57,660 bases of DNA, taken from contig JAILRZ010000005.1 of the NCBI GenBank assembly GCA_024697845.1, forward strand, positions 1-57,660, written 5' to 3'. This stretch comes from Eubacterium sp. (GTDB lineage Bacteria > Bacillota > Clostridia > Lachnospirales > Lachnospiraceae). Both the position numbers and the translations under genes were made by a program. The notes beneath the pieces were generated by a model. The model did no database searches. It saw only the letters and a list, made by a program, of their open reading frames with translations, and was not told the origin of the DNA. Of this stretch, positions 26,617 to 35,892 are shown one piece after another. Within the stretch, counting starts at the first letter, position 1. The number at the start of each line of letters is the position of its first letter.

Positions 26617-28194
26617 TTGGGCTGTACCGTCTTGGCGCTCTTGTTTTTTGGAATTGTTGCACTGGCAAGTATTGTTCAGACATCGGTAATCGATCCGAAG
26701 CATTTCGTAGGGGAACATATTTTGTACGAGAGTGATTCCGTTATAGTCAATGTAATCTGGATCCTTTTATTTATTGTTGCAATGATCGCGCTTTATCAGG
26801 GAAGAAATTACCTGATGAAAATATCGGAAAAACAATTAATGATCGGTTTGTTTATTTACACAATTGTTTTGGGATTGATTTGGAATCTTCGGGTACAGTG
26901 TGTACCGGGGGCAGATGCAAAGCAGATTTTTGATGCAGCATCGATGTTTGCCAAGGGCAATATGACACCGATGAAGGTTTCAACTTGGCCGGCATTGTTT
27001 GGGGAGATGAGCTATTTTCAGCCATATCCTTTTCAGTTAGGTTTGGTATTTTTGTGCGAAAAAATATATCGGATTTTTGGGTTTGAAACAGCGCTACCGC
27101 TGGAACTTATGAATGTAGTTGCGTTAGCACTGTTATATTTTGGATTACAAAAAATAGCAATAAAGCTGTTCCGGAAAAAAGGGGTATTGTTTATTTTGAC
27201 ATTGACCCTGGCTTTGTGCCTACAACCGTTATTTATGACAGCATTTCCATATGGAATTATTATTGGGTTTTCCGCTGCCGTATGGGCATACTATTTTATG
27301 CTTTGCTTTATGAAAAGCAGTCACGAAAAAAGAGGATTGTATCTTTTACCGGCAACAGCCTGTATGGTGATTTCAGTTCTGGCGAAGTACAATAATCTGA
27401 TTTGGGTTGTTGCTATTGTAATCGGGTTAATGATTTATATCATTAGAGAAAAAGAATGGGTGTCCATTGCATTTGCAGTAGTGTTTGCTCTGGCACCATT
27501 TATGAGCATGAGTCTGGTAACCATGCATTACGAGAACAAAGCCGGAGTGACGTTAAAGGAAGGGGTTTCTCAAATCGCATATCTGGATATGGGATTGAAT
27601 GAATCCTATATGGCTCCGGGATGGTACAATGGATTGGCATTGAAATATTATAAAGACAATAATGGAGATGCGGAAGCTGCAACGAAAGCGGCAAAGGCAG
27701 ATTTGGAAATCAGAAAAGAAAAATTATTATCCGATTCGGCTTATCGAAGAAATTTCTTTGCCAAGAAAATCTTATCGCAGTGGAATGAACCAACCTATGA
27801 ATCCATCTGGGTTAGCCAGGTAAAAGGACATTACTACGGGGAAGTTTCCAAAGAATCCTGGTTAAATAAAGTTTATAATCAGCAGGATGAAAATGGAAAG
27901 CCACTCTATGATGGAAGTTGGGGAAGAAAGCTGGATGGATTCTTTAATGTTTACCAGATGTTAGTGTTCCTGATGTTCTGTTTTGCAATGATTTATTTTA
28001 TTAAAAAAGGATGCGATGCAGAAACAATGATTATGGTAATTGTCTTACTGGGAGGTTTCTTATACCACTTGCTATTTGAAGCCAAGAGCCAGTACTGTGT
28101 ATCTTATTTCATTTTACTTGCTTTCTATGGTGCATACGGAACTTATATTTTGACGAAAAGTGTAGTTTTGAATTTATCGCAGAAGAAAAAGTAA
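26617..28194 (+). CDS. Polytopic membrane protein, GT39-like; intact only from an internal TTG
   Basis: The open frame after the early TGA could be read from TTG at 26617, giving 525 residues. That TTG lacks a properly spaced ribosome site (GAGGA abuts it). About eleven hydrophobic helices are present; FGEMSYFQPYPFQLGL and CVPGADAKQIFDAASMFAKG resemble PMT/GT39-type transferases. The lost part is only a short cytoplasmic tail, so a restarted protein might work. It follows another polytopic protein and precedes pyrC by 30 nt. Function in glycan assembly is inferred. Confidence 0.6.
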   Translation: MGCTVLALLFFGIVALASIVQTSVIDPKHFVGEHILYESDSVIVNVIWILLFIVAMIALYQGRNYLMKISEKQLMIGLFIYTIVLGLIWNLRVQCVPGADAKQIFDAASMFAKGNMTPMKVSTWPALFGEMSYFQPYPFQLGLVFLCEKIYRIFGFETALPLELMNVVALALLYFGLQKIAIKLFRKKGVLFILTLTLALCLQPLFMTAFPYGIIIGFSAAVWAYYFMLCFMKSSHEKRGLYLLPATACMVISVLAKYNNLIWVVAIVIGLMIYIIREKEWVSIAFAVVFALAPFMSMSLVTMHYENKAGVTLKEGVSQIAYLDMGLNESYMAPGWYNGLALKYYKDNNGDAEAATKAAKADLEIRKEKLLSDSAYRRNFFAKKILSQWNEPTYESIWVSQVKGHYYGEVSKESWLNKVYNQQDENGKPLYDGSWGRKLDGFFNVYQMLVFLMFCFAMIYFIKKGCDAETMIMVIVLLGGFLYHLLFEAKSQYCVSYFILLAFYGAYGTYILTKSVVLNLSQKKK

Positions 28195-28224
28195 ATGCAT
28201 ACCAAGGTGTTAAGGAGGAAGAAC

Positions 28225-29505
28225 ATGAACTTATTGATAAAAAATGGTACCGTAATTAATCCGGCTGAAAATCAGATGGAACAGCTGGACGTTTATGTAA
28301 AAGATGGCGTGATTGAAAAAAAAGGAAAGGATTTGCAGGTGGAGGCAGACCGGGTCATTGATGCAGAAGGGTGCTATGTAATGCCGGGTTTGATCGACCT
28401 TCATGTGCATTTTAGAGATCCGGGATTAACTTATAAAGAGGATATTGCCACAGGAAGTGCGGCTGCGGCAGCCGGCGGATTTACGACCGTTTGCTGTATG
28501 CCAAATACAAAGCCGGTTGTGGACAGTCCGGAAACAGTAACCTATATTGTGGAAAAGGCAAAGGAGGTCGGCTTAACAAATGTGTTGCCGGTTGGGGCAG
28601 TTACTAAGGGAATGCTTGGAAAAGAAGTTAATGATTTTGAGGCATTAAAAGATGCCGGAATTTGTGCTATCAGTGAGGACGGAAAATCTGTTATGGATTC
28701 AGCTGTATATCGAAAGGCAATGAAGGAAGCGGCTCGTCTGGGACTTCCGGTTATGGCACACTGCGAAGATATTAATCTGGTAGAAGGTGGCGTAATGAAT
28801 CTGGATGCCAAGGCAGAAGCGTTGGGACTCAAGGGAATCAGTAATGCAGTAGAAGATATTATTGCGGCAAGAGATATTCTGCTTGCCAAGGAAACGGGAG
28901 CAAAGCTTCACCTTTGTCATTGTTCTACAAGAGATAGCGTTACTATGATTCGGGAAGCAAAAGAAGCAGGAATTGAAGTGACTGGAGAAGTATGTCCACA
29001 TCATTTCTCTATGTGTACGGAAGATATTACTGCCAATGAAGGGAACTTCAAAATGAATCCACCACTTCGTGAAAGAGAAGATATGGAAACATTGATTCAG
29101 GGACTGCATGACAATGTAATGGATGTGATTTCCACAGACCATGCACCACACAGTGCGGAAGAAAAGAATCAGGTCATGGAAAAGGCACCGTTCGGTATTG
29201 TGGGATTGGAGACATCGGTTGCTTTAACAATGACCAATTTAGTAAAGAAGGGGCATTTAACTCCAATGCAGATGGCAGAAAAGATGAGTTATAATCCGGC
29301 TAAAGTATTGGGAATTGATAAAGGAACGTTGAATGACGGAAAGGTTGCAGATATTGTTGTCATTAATCCGGATGAAACTTATGTGGTTGATGTGAATCAG
29401 TTTAAGTCCAAAGGAACCAATACGCCATTCCATGGAGAAACAGTTTCCGGAAAGGTAAAATATACCATTTTAAACGGTAAGATCGTTTATTGTGACGGAG
29501 AATAG
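28225..29505 (+). CDS. pyrC: Dihydroorotase
   Basis: A 426-residue type I dihydroorotase. LIDLHVHFRDPG gives the metal-binding HxH, PNTKPVVDSPET and VMAHCED follow, and STDHAPHSAEEK supplies the catalytic Asp. It closes carbamoyl-aspartate to dihydroorotate. I chose the ATG after AAGGAGGAAGAAC rather than an ATG 30 nt upstream. The order pyrC, FAD protein, pyrK, pyrD implies one transcript for consecutive pyrimidine steps. Confidence 0.95.
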   Translation: MNLLIKNGTVINPAENQMEQLDVYVKDGVIEKKGKDLQVEADRVIDAEGCYVMPGLIDLHVHFRDPGLTYKEDIATGSAAAAAGGFTTVCCMPNTKPVVDSPETVTYIVEKAKEVGLTNVLPVGAVTKGMLGKEVNDFEALKDAGICAISEDGKSVMDSAVYRKAMKEAARLGLPVMAHCEDINLVEGGVMNLDAKAEALGLKGISNAVEDIIAARDILLAKETGAKLHLCHCSTRDSVTMIREAKEAGIEVTGEVCPHHFSMCTEDITANEGNFKMNPPLREREDMETLIQGLHDNVMDVISTDHAPHSAEEKNQVMEKAPFGIVGLETSVALTMTNLVKKGHLTPMQMAEKMSYNPAKVLGIDKGTLNDGKVADIVVINPDETYVVDVNQFKSKGTNTPFHGETVSGKVKYTILNGKIVYCDGE

Positions 29506-29548
29506 GGGAAGTATCCGCAGAGATAGGCGATAATAGGAATTGCATAAA

Positions 29549-31090
29549 ATGGAAAAAGTAATTATTATAGGTGCAGGTCCTGCCGGTTTAACAGCAGGAT
29601 ATGAATTGTTAAAACAGGGGGGATATGAAGTTCTGATTTTGGAAAAGACGAATCGCATTGGTGGAATTTCTCAAACAGTACGTTATAAGGGAAATCGTAT
29701 GGATATTGGCGGACATCGGTTTTTTTCCAAGGACGAAAGAGTTAATGCATGGTGGCAGAATATGATGCCAACTCAGAGCAAACCGTCCTATGACGACAAG
29801 ATTCTTGGGACTGTAAAAAACTTTCCGGAAGACGGACCGGATCCGGAGACGGAAGACCGGGTAATGTTAGTGAGAAACAGAGTTTCCCGAATTTATTATT
29901 CAAAGCATTTCTTTGATTATCCGGTATCCTTGAAATGGTCCACCATTAAAAATATGGGATTTGCAACAACCATGAAGGCAGGATTTAGTTATATACATTC
30001 AGTGGTACGAAAATTGCCGGAAGACAACTTGGAAAATTTCTACATCAATCGCTTTGGAAAAGTTCTTTATGGGATGTTTTTTGAAGGTTACACAGAAAAA
30101 CTTTGGGGAAGACATCCGAGAGAAATTTCTGCGGACTGGGGCTCCCAGAGGGTAAAAGGATTGTCCGTTTCTGCGGTAATCAAAGATATTTTTGGAAAAA
30201 TCACCCCGGGGAAAAAAAGAAAAGTTGAAACTTCATTGATTGAGGAATATATTTATCCAAAGTTCGGTCCGGGACAGTTGTGGGAAACGGCAGCAGAAGA
30301 AATTCGTCAAATGGGCGGAACAATTCTTCAGGAATCCGAAGTGGAACAAATCAAGATACAGGATGGGAAAATTGTCAGTGTTGTAAGCAATGGTCAGGAA
30401 TATGAAGCCGATATTGTAATGTCTTCCATGCCGGTGAATGACTTGATTGCCAGCATTGATGGAAGTGAAATTCCACAGAAGGTACGGGAGGCAGCAGCTG
30501 ACTTGCCGTTTAGGGATTTTGTGACAGTGGGGCTTTTGCTAAAGAAATTGAATTTGAAAAATGAAACAAAAATCAAAACGTTAAATAATATTGTTCCGGA
30601 TTGCTGGATTTATGTTCAGGATACCGGAGTGAAACTTGGACGTATTCAGGTATTTAATAACTGGTCTCCCTATATGGTGGAAAAACCGGATGAAAATGTC
30701 TGGATTGGTTTGGAATACTTTTGCCGGGAAGGAGACGATTTCTGGAATCTTTCTGATGGGGAATGTATTGAACTGGCTATCAACGAACTGGTTTCTATGG
30801 GAGTAATTCAGCGGGAAGATGTATTGGATTCCCATAGGGAAAGGATTCAGAAAGCGTATCCTGCGTATTTCGATGGCTACGCTCACATGGATGATATTAT
30901 TGCGTATTTGAATACCATTCCAAACTTATATTGTATTGGACGAAATGGACAACATCGGTATAATAATATGGATCATTCCATGGTGACTTCCTTCGAAGCA
31001 GTACATAATATTGTGAATCATGTTTCAGATAAATCCAATGTCTGGAATGTGAATACCGATGAAGAATACCATGAAACAAAAAAAGAATAG
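29549..31090 (+). CDS. FAD/NAD(P)-binding oxidoreductase of the amine-oxidase/UDP-galactopyranose-mutase-like type
   Basis: A 513-residue flavoprotein. [18 protein letters not shown] is the dinucleotide-binding fold and [15 protein letters not shown] a conserved FAD-contact segment. [20 protein letters not shown] and the C-terminal [12 protein letters not shown] match a family often found with polysaccharide genes. It lies inside the pyr cluster but has no evident pyrimidine role. More likely it belongs with the two membrane proteins upstream of pyrC. Its end is close to the pyrK start. Substrate unknown. Confidence 0.82.
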   Translation: MEKVIIIGAGPAGLTAGYELLKQGGYEVLILEKTNRIGGISQTVRYKGNRMDIGGHRFFSKDERVNAWWQNMMPTQSKPSYDDKILGTVKNFPEDGPDPETEDRVMLVRNRVSRIYYSKHFFDYPVSLKWSTIKNMGFATTMKAGFSYIHSVVRKLPEDNLENFYINRFGKVLYGMFFEGYTEKLWGRHPREISADWGSQRVKGLSVSAVIKDIFGKITPGKKRKVETSLIEEYIYPKFGPGQLWETAAEEIRQMGGTILQESEVEQIKIQDGKIVSVVSNGQEYEADIVMSSMPVNDLIASIDGSEIPQKVREAAADLPFRDFVTVGLLLKKLNLKNETKIKTLNNIVPDCWIYVQDTGVKLGRIQVFNNWSPYMVEKPDENVWIGLEYFCREGDDFWNLSDGECIELAINELVSMGVIQREDVLDSHRERIQKAYPAYFDGYAHMDDIIAYLNTIPNLYCIGRNGQHRYNNMDHSMVTSFEAVHNIVNHVSDKSNVWNVNTDEEYHETKKE

Positions 31091-31103
31091 AGAGGAAATC
31101 TTT

Positions 31104-31871
31104 ATGAGAGAAAAAGAAACAGCAAAAATTATTTCACAGGAATGTATTGGAACCGGCGTGTACAGCATGTGGCTGGAAACAAAGGCTGCTCAGGAAGCAG
31201 TTGCCGGACAGTTCATTTCTGTTTATTGTAACAATCCATCAAAATTACTTCCAAGACCGATTAGTATCTGTCAGGTAGACAAGGACAAGAATGCTTTGCG
31301 TATTGTGTACCGTGTTGTTGGTGCCGGAACAGAGGAAATGTCTGGATATCAGGCAGGGGATACGGTTGCAATCATCGGACCTTTGGGAAATGGATTTATG
31401 CAGAGAGAAAATAAAAAGGCAATTTTGATTGGTGGAGGAATTGGAATTCCTCCAATGGTACAGCTTGCAGAAGAACTGAAGGATAAGGCAGAGATTCAGG
31501 TAGTGGCTGGATATCGTGATGAATTATTCCTGACGGAAGAACTGAAGGCGCGAGGAAGCCTTTATATTGCAACGGAAAACGGAAGCACCGGAACAAAGGG
31601 AACGGTTATTGATGCTATTAAGGAACAGGCGATTGACGGAGATGTGATTTATGCTTGTGGACCGATGCCAATGCTTCGTGCGATTAAAGAATATGCAACA
31701 GAACATGGAATTGAATGCCAGGTTTCTTTGGAAGAACGTATGGCGTGCGGAATTGGTGCCTGCCTTGCCTGCGTTTGTCAGTCCAAGGAAAAGGATGAAC
31801 ATTCCAATGTCAACAATAAACGAATTTGTAAGGATGGTCCTGTATTTTTAGCAGAGGAGGTGGAACTGTAA
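31104..31871 (+). CDS. pyrK: Dihydroorotate dehydrogenase B, electron-transfer subunit
   Basis: A 255-residue ferredoxin-reductase-like protein. PRPISICQVD binds FAD, GGGIGIPPMVQLAEEL binds NAD, and the [2Fe-2S] cysteines lie in CGIGACLACVC plus a later CKDG. It passes electrons from PyrD to NAD. The start after AGAGGAAATCTTT is preferred over an upstream in-frame ATG inside the FAD gene. Its stop overlaps the pyrD ATG (TAATG). Confidence 0.95.
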   Translation: MREKETAKIISQECIGTGVYSMWLETKAAQEAVAGQFISVYCNNPSKLLPRPISICQVDKDKNALRIVYRVVGAGTEEMSGYQAGDTVAIIGPLGNGFMQRENKKAILIGGGIGIPPMVQLAEELKDKAEIQVVAGYRDELFLTEELKARGSLYIATENGSTGTKGTVIDAIKEQAIDGDVIYACGPMPMLRAIKEYATEHGIECQVSLEERMACGIGACLACVCQSKEKDEHSNVNNKRICKDGPVFLAEEVEL

Positions 31872-32779
31872 TGGAATTAAATACAAAGGTAAATATTGCA
31901 GGGGTTGAATTAAAGAATCCGATTACGGTTGCCTCAGGAACTTTTGGGTCCGGAGCAGAATATGGAGAATTTGTAGACTTGAATCGCTTAGGTGCGGTTA
32001 CTACGAAAGGAGTAGCCAATGTGCCTTGGGCAGGAAACTGTACACCACGTGTAGCAGAAACTTATGGTGGAATGTTGAATGCCGTAGGTCTTCAGAATCC
32101 GGGCTATGATGTGTTTGCGAAAAGAGATATTCCGTTCTTGAAGCAGTATGATACAAAGATTATTGTAAATGTTTGCGGAAGAACAACGGAAGATTATATT
32201 GATGTGGTAGAAAAATTAGGGGATGAGGATGTTGATTTGTTGGAAATCAATATTTCCTGTCCGAATGTCAAAGAAGGTGGAATTGCTTTTGGCCAGGATC
32301 CAAAGGCAGTAGAAGCGATTACAAAAGAAGTGAAGCGCGTGGCAAAACAGCCGGTGATTATGAAATTAAGTCCGAATGTCACAGATATTACGGTTATGGC
32401 AAAAGCAGCAGAAGCCGGCGGAGCAGATGCATTGTCCTTAATTAATACAATTACCGGAATGAAGATTGATGTGGAACGTCAGAAATTTGTACTTGCCAAT
32501 AAAACAGGAGGAATGTCCGGACCGGCAATTCATCCGGTGGCAGTGCGCATGGTTTATCAGGTGGCAAATTCCGTAAACCTTCCGATTATCGGAATGGGTG
32601 GTGTTGTAACTGCAGAGGATGCCATTGAAATGATTCTTGCAGGAGCAACTGCAGTGGCAGTAGGAACTGCAAACTTTAATGATCCTGCAACAACAATCAA
32701 GGTAATTGAAGGAATTGAAGACTATATGATTCGTCATAAGGTTAAAGATATTAACGATTTGATTGGCATTGTAAAATAA
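31871..32779 (+). CDS. pyrD: Dihydroorotate dehydrogenase, class 1B catalytic subunit
   Basis: A 302-residue TIM barrel. ITVASGTFGSG and TPRVAET open the FMN site. NISCPNVKEGG carries the catalytic Cys typical of class 1 enzymes, and GMGGVVTAEDAIEMILAGA binds the phosphate. It oxidises dihydroorotate to orotate with PyrK. One base overlaps pyrK, implying coupling and equal dosage. AGAGGAGG precedes it. Confidence 0.96.
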   Translation: MELNTKVNIAGVELKNPITVASGTFGSGAEYGEFVDLNRLGAVTTKGVANVPWAGNCTPRVAETYGGMLNAVGLQNPGYDVFAKRDIPFLKQYDTKIIVNVCGRTTEDYIDVVEKLGDEDVDLLEINISCPNVKEGGIAFGQDPKAVEAITKEVKRVAKQPVIMKLSPNVTDITVMAKAAEAGGADALSLINTITGMKIDVERQKFVLANKTGGMSGPAIHPVAVRMVYQVANSVNLPIIGMGGVVTAEDAIEMILAGATAVAVGTANFNDPATTIKVIEGIEDYMIRHKVKDINDLIGIVK

Positions 32780-32799
32780 TTTTTCGGAAAGAAGAACAG

Positions 32800-35145
32800 A
32801 TGATGACATTAAAAGAACTGGGAATTGAGGAAACAGGTCTCATTACAAAAGTTGGCGGAGAAGGAGCTCTGAGACAGCATTTACTGGATATGGGCGTTAT
32901 TCCGGGAGTTGAGATTTCTGTAGTGAAATATGCTCCTATGGGTGATCCGGTAGAGGTTTTAATTCGTGGATACAAATTAACTTTGCGACTGGAAGATGCT
33001 GAAAAGATTGAGATTAAACCTGTTCCGAAAAGGGAAGAACAGGAATATAAAAAGACTGTTAGGAAAAAAAGAGAGCATCCGGGTCTGGGTGAAGGAGGAA
33101 AATATCACCAAAAGGGAAGTGGAAACCCACTGCCGGAAGGAACCACATTAACTTTTGCCCTGGTAGGTAATCAGAACTGTGGAAAAACTACGTTGTTTAA
33201 CCAACTAACCGGTTCCAATCAGCATGTTGGAAATTTCCCGGGAGTTACTGTAGATCGAAAGGATGGTGTGATTAAAGGTCATCCGGATACGTTGGTTACA
33301 GATTTACCGGGAATTTATTCTATGTCTCCTTACAGCAGTGAGGAAATTGTTTCCAGAAATTTTGTTCTGGAAGAAAAACCAAAGGCAATCATCAATATTG
33401 TGGATGCTACGAATATTGAACGAAATTTGTATTTGACAATGCAATTACTTGAAATGGATGTGCCGATGGTTGTGGCCCTGAATATGATGGATGAGATGGC
33501 AGCCAATGGTGGAACCGTGGATGTGAATGCAATGGAAGAAATGTTAGGCGTTCCGGTGGTCCCGATTTCGGCGTCTAAAAATTCCGGTGTGGACGAATTG
33601 GTTCAGCATGCAATTCATGTGGCGCACTATCAGGAAAAACCGGTGGAGATGGATTTTTGTTGTGTGCGAGATCATGAAGGCGCCGTGCATCGATGTATTC
33701 ATGGAATTAGCCATCTGATTGAAAAACGTGCAGAGAAAGCCGAAATTCCGGTGAAGTTTGCTACCAGCAAAATTATTGAAGGGGACGATTTGATCTTATC
33801 GCAGCTCAAGATGGACGAAGATGAAAAAGAAACGATTCGTCGAATTGTACGTCAGATGGAAAAGGAACGAGGAATGGATCGGAGTGCAGCGATTGCAGAT
33901 ATGCGCTTCTGTTTCATTGATAAAGTCTGCAAAGAAACCGTTAAAAAGCCAAAGGAAAGTAAGGAACGAATTCGAAGCGAACGAATTGACCGAATTCTTA
34001 CAGGGAAATACACGGCAGTTCCGGCATTTTTGCTTATTATGGCAGCAGTGTTCTGGTTGACTTTTAACGTGGTTGGTGCGGCATTGCAGGGAGTCTTAGA
34101 ATCAGGAATTGAGATGCTAACCAATTATGTGGATAAAGGACTGGATTCTGCTAAAGTCAATCCGGAATTGCATGGATTGGTTATTGATGGTATTTTTGCC
34201 GGAGTGGGAAGTGTATTAAGCTTTCTTCCGATTATCGTAACCTTATTTTTCTTTTTGTCGTTATTGGAAGACAGTGGATATATTGCCAGAGTGGCATTCT
34301 TTATGGATAAGCTACTTCGTAAGATTGGCTTGTCCGGAAGAAGTATTGTACCGATGTTGATTGGGTTTGGTTGTACAGTACCGGCAGTTATGGCTACACG
34401 AACCTTGCCTAGTGAAAGGGATCGTAAGATGACTATTTTGCTGACACCATTTATGAGCTGTACTGCAAAACTTCCAATCTATGCATTTTTCGTGGATGTC
34501 TTTTTCCCGAAGTATGGTGCATTGATTATGATTGGATTATATGTACTGGGAATCGTAATGAGTATTTTGGTGGCACTTGTCTTTAAAGAAACTTTGTTTA
34601 AAGGGGAGGCGGTTCCTTTTGTTATGGAATTGCCGAATTACAGATTGCCGGGAGTGCGGAATGTATGCCAATTGCTTTGGGAAAAGGCAAAGGATTTTAT
34701 CCAGAGAGCGTTTTCCGTGATTTTAATTGCAACGATTGTTGTATGGGTGTTACAGAGCTTTGATCCGTATTTCAATCTGGTAAGTCGTTCCCAGGATAGC
34801 ATCCTGGCGTTGATCTCCAGTAGAATGGAACCGTTGTTACGTCCAATAGGATTGGGAGATTGGAAAATTTGTACATCCCTGTTTACAGGATTTATTGCCA
34901 AGGAAAGTGTGGTATCCACATTGGGAATTCTCTATGGAGAAGGCGTTGGATCAATGCTGACATCCTTGTCCGCTGCATCCCTTTTGGTATTTTCTCTTCT
35001 ATATACTCCGTGTGTTGCAGCAATTGCATCCATCCGGAGAGAGATGGGAGGCAAATGGGCAGCATTTGTTATTGTGTGGCAATGTTGTGTGGCATGGATT
35101 GCCGCATTTATTGTAAGAATGATTGGATTGGCAATAGGATTGTAG
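32800..35145 (+). CDS. feoB: Fused FeoA-FeoB ferrous iron transporter
   Basis: A 781-residue fusion. Residues 1-75 form a FeoA/SH3-like domain (LKELGIEETGLITKV, LLDMGVIPG). After a charged linker comes the FeoB GTPase with G1 VGNQNCGKTTLFN, G2/G3 NFPGVTV and DLPGIYSMSPYS, and G4 ALNMMDEM, then a membrane domain from about residue 405 with two Gate motifs (GFGCTVPAVMATR and the TPCVAAI region). It imports Fe(II). FeoA is normally a separate protein, and fusions occur in several clostridia. It follows pyrD by 20 nt; iron demand of PyrK is only a loose link. Confidence 0.93.
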   Translation: MMTLKELGIEETGLITKVGGEGALRQHLLDMGVIPGVEISVVKYAPMGDPVEVLIRGYKLTLRLEDAEKIEIKPVPKREEQEYKKTVRKKREHPGLGEGGKYHQKGSGNPLPEGTTLTFALVGNQNCGKTTLFNQLTGSNQHVGNFPGVTVDRKDGVIKGHPDTLVTDLPGIYSMSPYSSEEIVSRNFVLEEKPKAIINIVDATNIERNLYLTMQLLEMDVPMVVALNMMDEMAANGGTVDVNAMEEMLGVPVVPISASKNSGVDELVQHAIHVAHYQEKPVEMDFCCVRDHEGAVHRCIHGISHLIEKRAEKAEIPVKFATSKIIEGDDLILSQLKMDEDEKETIRRIVRQMEKERGMDRSAAIADMRFCFIDKVCKETVKKPKESKERIRSERIDRILTGKYTAVPAFLLIMAAVFWLTFNVVGAALQGVLESGIEMLTNYVDKGLDSAKVNPELHGLVIDGIFAGVGSVLSFLPIIVTLFFFLSLLEDSGYIARVAFFMDKLLRKIGLSGRSIVPMLIGFGCTVPAVMATRTLPSERDRKMTILLTPFMSCTAKLPIYAFFVDVFFPKYGALIMIGLYVLGIVMSILVALVFKETLFKGEAVPFVMELPNYRLPGVRNVCQLLWEKAKDFIQRAFSVILIATIVVWVLQSFDPYFNLVSRSQDSILALISSRMEPLLRPIGLGDWKICTSLFTGFIAKESVVSTLGILYGEGVGSMLTSLSAASLLVFSLLYTPCVAAIASIRREMGGKWAAFVIVWQCCVAWIAAFIVRMIGLAIGL

Positions 35146-35181
35146 GGGTATCGCTTTGAAAGCGACAATTGTCTGAAAAGG

Positions 35182-35210
35182 TTGATTTCCATTTTTTTCT
35201 ATGTTATACT
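35182..35210 (+). promoter_or_regulatory. Strong promoter of the leader-ORF/HTH/ABC operon
   Basis: TTGATT at 35182-35187, a 17-nt spacer and TATACT at 35205-35210 with a TGT extension. It drives a leader of about 275 nt before the HTH gene. Confidence 0.75.
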
Positions 35211-35253
35211 TTTGGAAGTGAATAAAAATATTATCAGAAAGGAGGAACAAATA

Positions 35254-35358
35254 ATGATTAACAGAATTAGAAAACATCATGTAAATGTGAATAGGACTTG
35301 TATTGCACAGGGAAAAAACACGTACTTATTTGGAACCTCCGGAGAGTTGGGTATATAA
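35254..35358 (+). CDS. 34-residue leader peptide or small peptide precursor
   Basis: A short ORF with an ideal AAAGGAGG site seven bases before its ATG and a strong promoter 44 nt upstream. The peptide runs MINRIRKHHVNVNRTCIAQG then KNTYLFGTSGELGI; it is basic at the N-terminus with one Cys. It has no signal peptide and no double-glycine cleavage site. Its stop codon lies nine bases before a stem-loop and 70 bases before a terminator. That is the arrangement of a regulatory leader ORF. An exported peptide (RiPP-like or signalling) is the alternative, given the ABC exporters. I recognise no family. Confidence 0.7.
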   Translation: MINRIRKHHVNVNRTCIAQGKNTYLFGTSGELGI

Positions 35359-35366
35359 ATAAAGCC

Positions 35367-35464
35367 TTTCCAGAGATTCCGTTGAAGTGCGGCTAATCGT
35401 AGGAAACGTTTGAATGAAAGAACTATGAAGCGATTTAGGATTTTTCCTGAATCGCTTTTTTGTA
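35367..35464 (+). promoter_or_regulatory. Putative ribosome-mediated attenuator (protector stem, antiterminator strand, terminator)
   Basis: Stem 1 pairs TTTCC/GGAAA (35367-35371/35402-35406), GATT/AATC (35375-35378/35395-35398) and CCG/CGG (35379-35381/35390-35392). The terminator is a 13-bp stem (35428-35440/35445-35457, one G-U pair) with a TTTT loop and a run of seven T. CTAATCG (35393-35399), buried in stem 1, can pair with CGATTTAG in the terminator's 5' arm with one bulge. A ribosome held at the leader stop would cover the base of stem 1 and favour readthrough. Confidence 0.55.
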
Positions 35465-35490
35465 TGCAAAAATAGAAAGAGAGTAGAAAA

Positions 35491-35892
35491 ATGGAACAGT
35501 TAGTAATGAATCAAAGAAATGTGTATGACTTTATTCATACGCATTATGATAACAGAACTTTTAGACAAATGATCAATCACTATTTTTGTCTGAAGAACAT
35601 TTCCACAAGCCAGCTTTGTGGCAGGGCAGGAATTGATCGAAGACTGGTGTCAAAATTTGTATCGGATGAAAATTACCATCCTTCAAAGGAGAGTTGTCTG
35701 GCGGTTTGTGTCGGATTTGGACTCAATACGGAAGAAGCAAGAGATTTATTGAGAATCTGTGGATATAGTTTTGCAAACAACAGTTCCAGAGATTTGGCAA
35801 TTGCTTATGCATTAAAGATTGGAGTACATCATATCAGTGATCTCAATTTATTGTTAAGAGAGTTAGGGGAGAAGCAATTTAAGGAGGCATAA
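35491..35892 (+). CDS. Helix-turn-helix (XRE-like) protein
   Basis: A 133-residue protein. Residues about 35-75 (ISTSQLCGRAGIDRRLVSKF) read as a helix-turn-helix, followed by PSKESCLAVCVGFGLNTEEA and a helical C-terminus. It resembles short XRE-like regulators common in Lachnospiraceae; the family is not named with certainty. The ribosome site is weak (GAGAGTAG). It is the first gene after the attenuator and abuts the first ABC gene (TAATG), so it is probably its regulator or an accessory factor. A DNA operator was not found. Confidence 0.68.
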   Translation: MEQLVMNQRNVYDFIHTHYDNRTFRQMINHYFCLKNISTSQLCGRAGIDRRLVSKFVSDENYHPSKESCLAVCVGFGLNTEEARDLLRICGYSFANNSSRDLAIAYALKIGVHHISDLNLLLRELGEKQFKEA

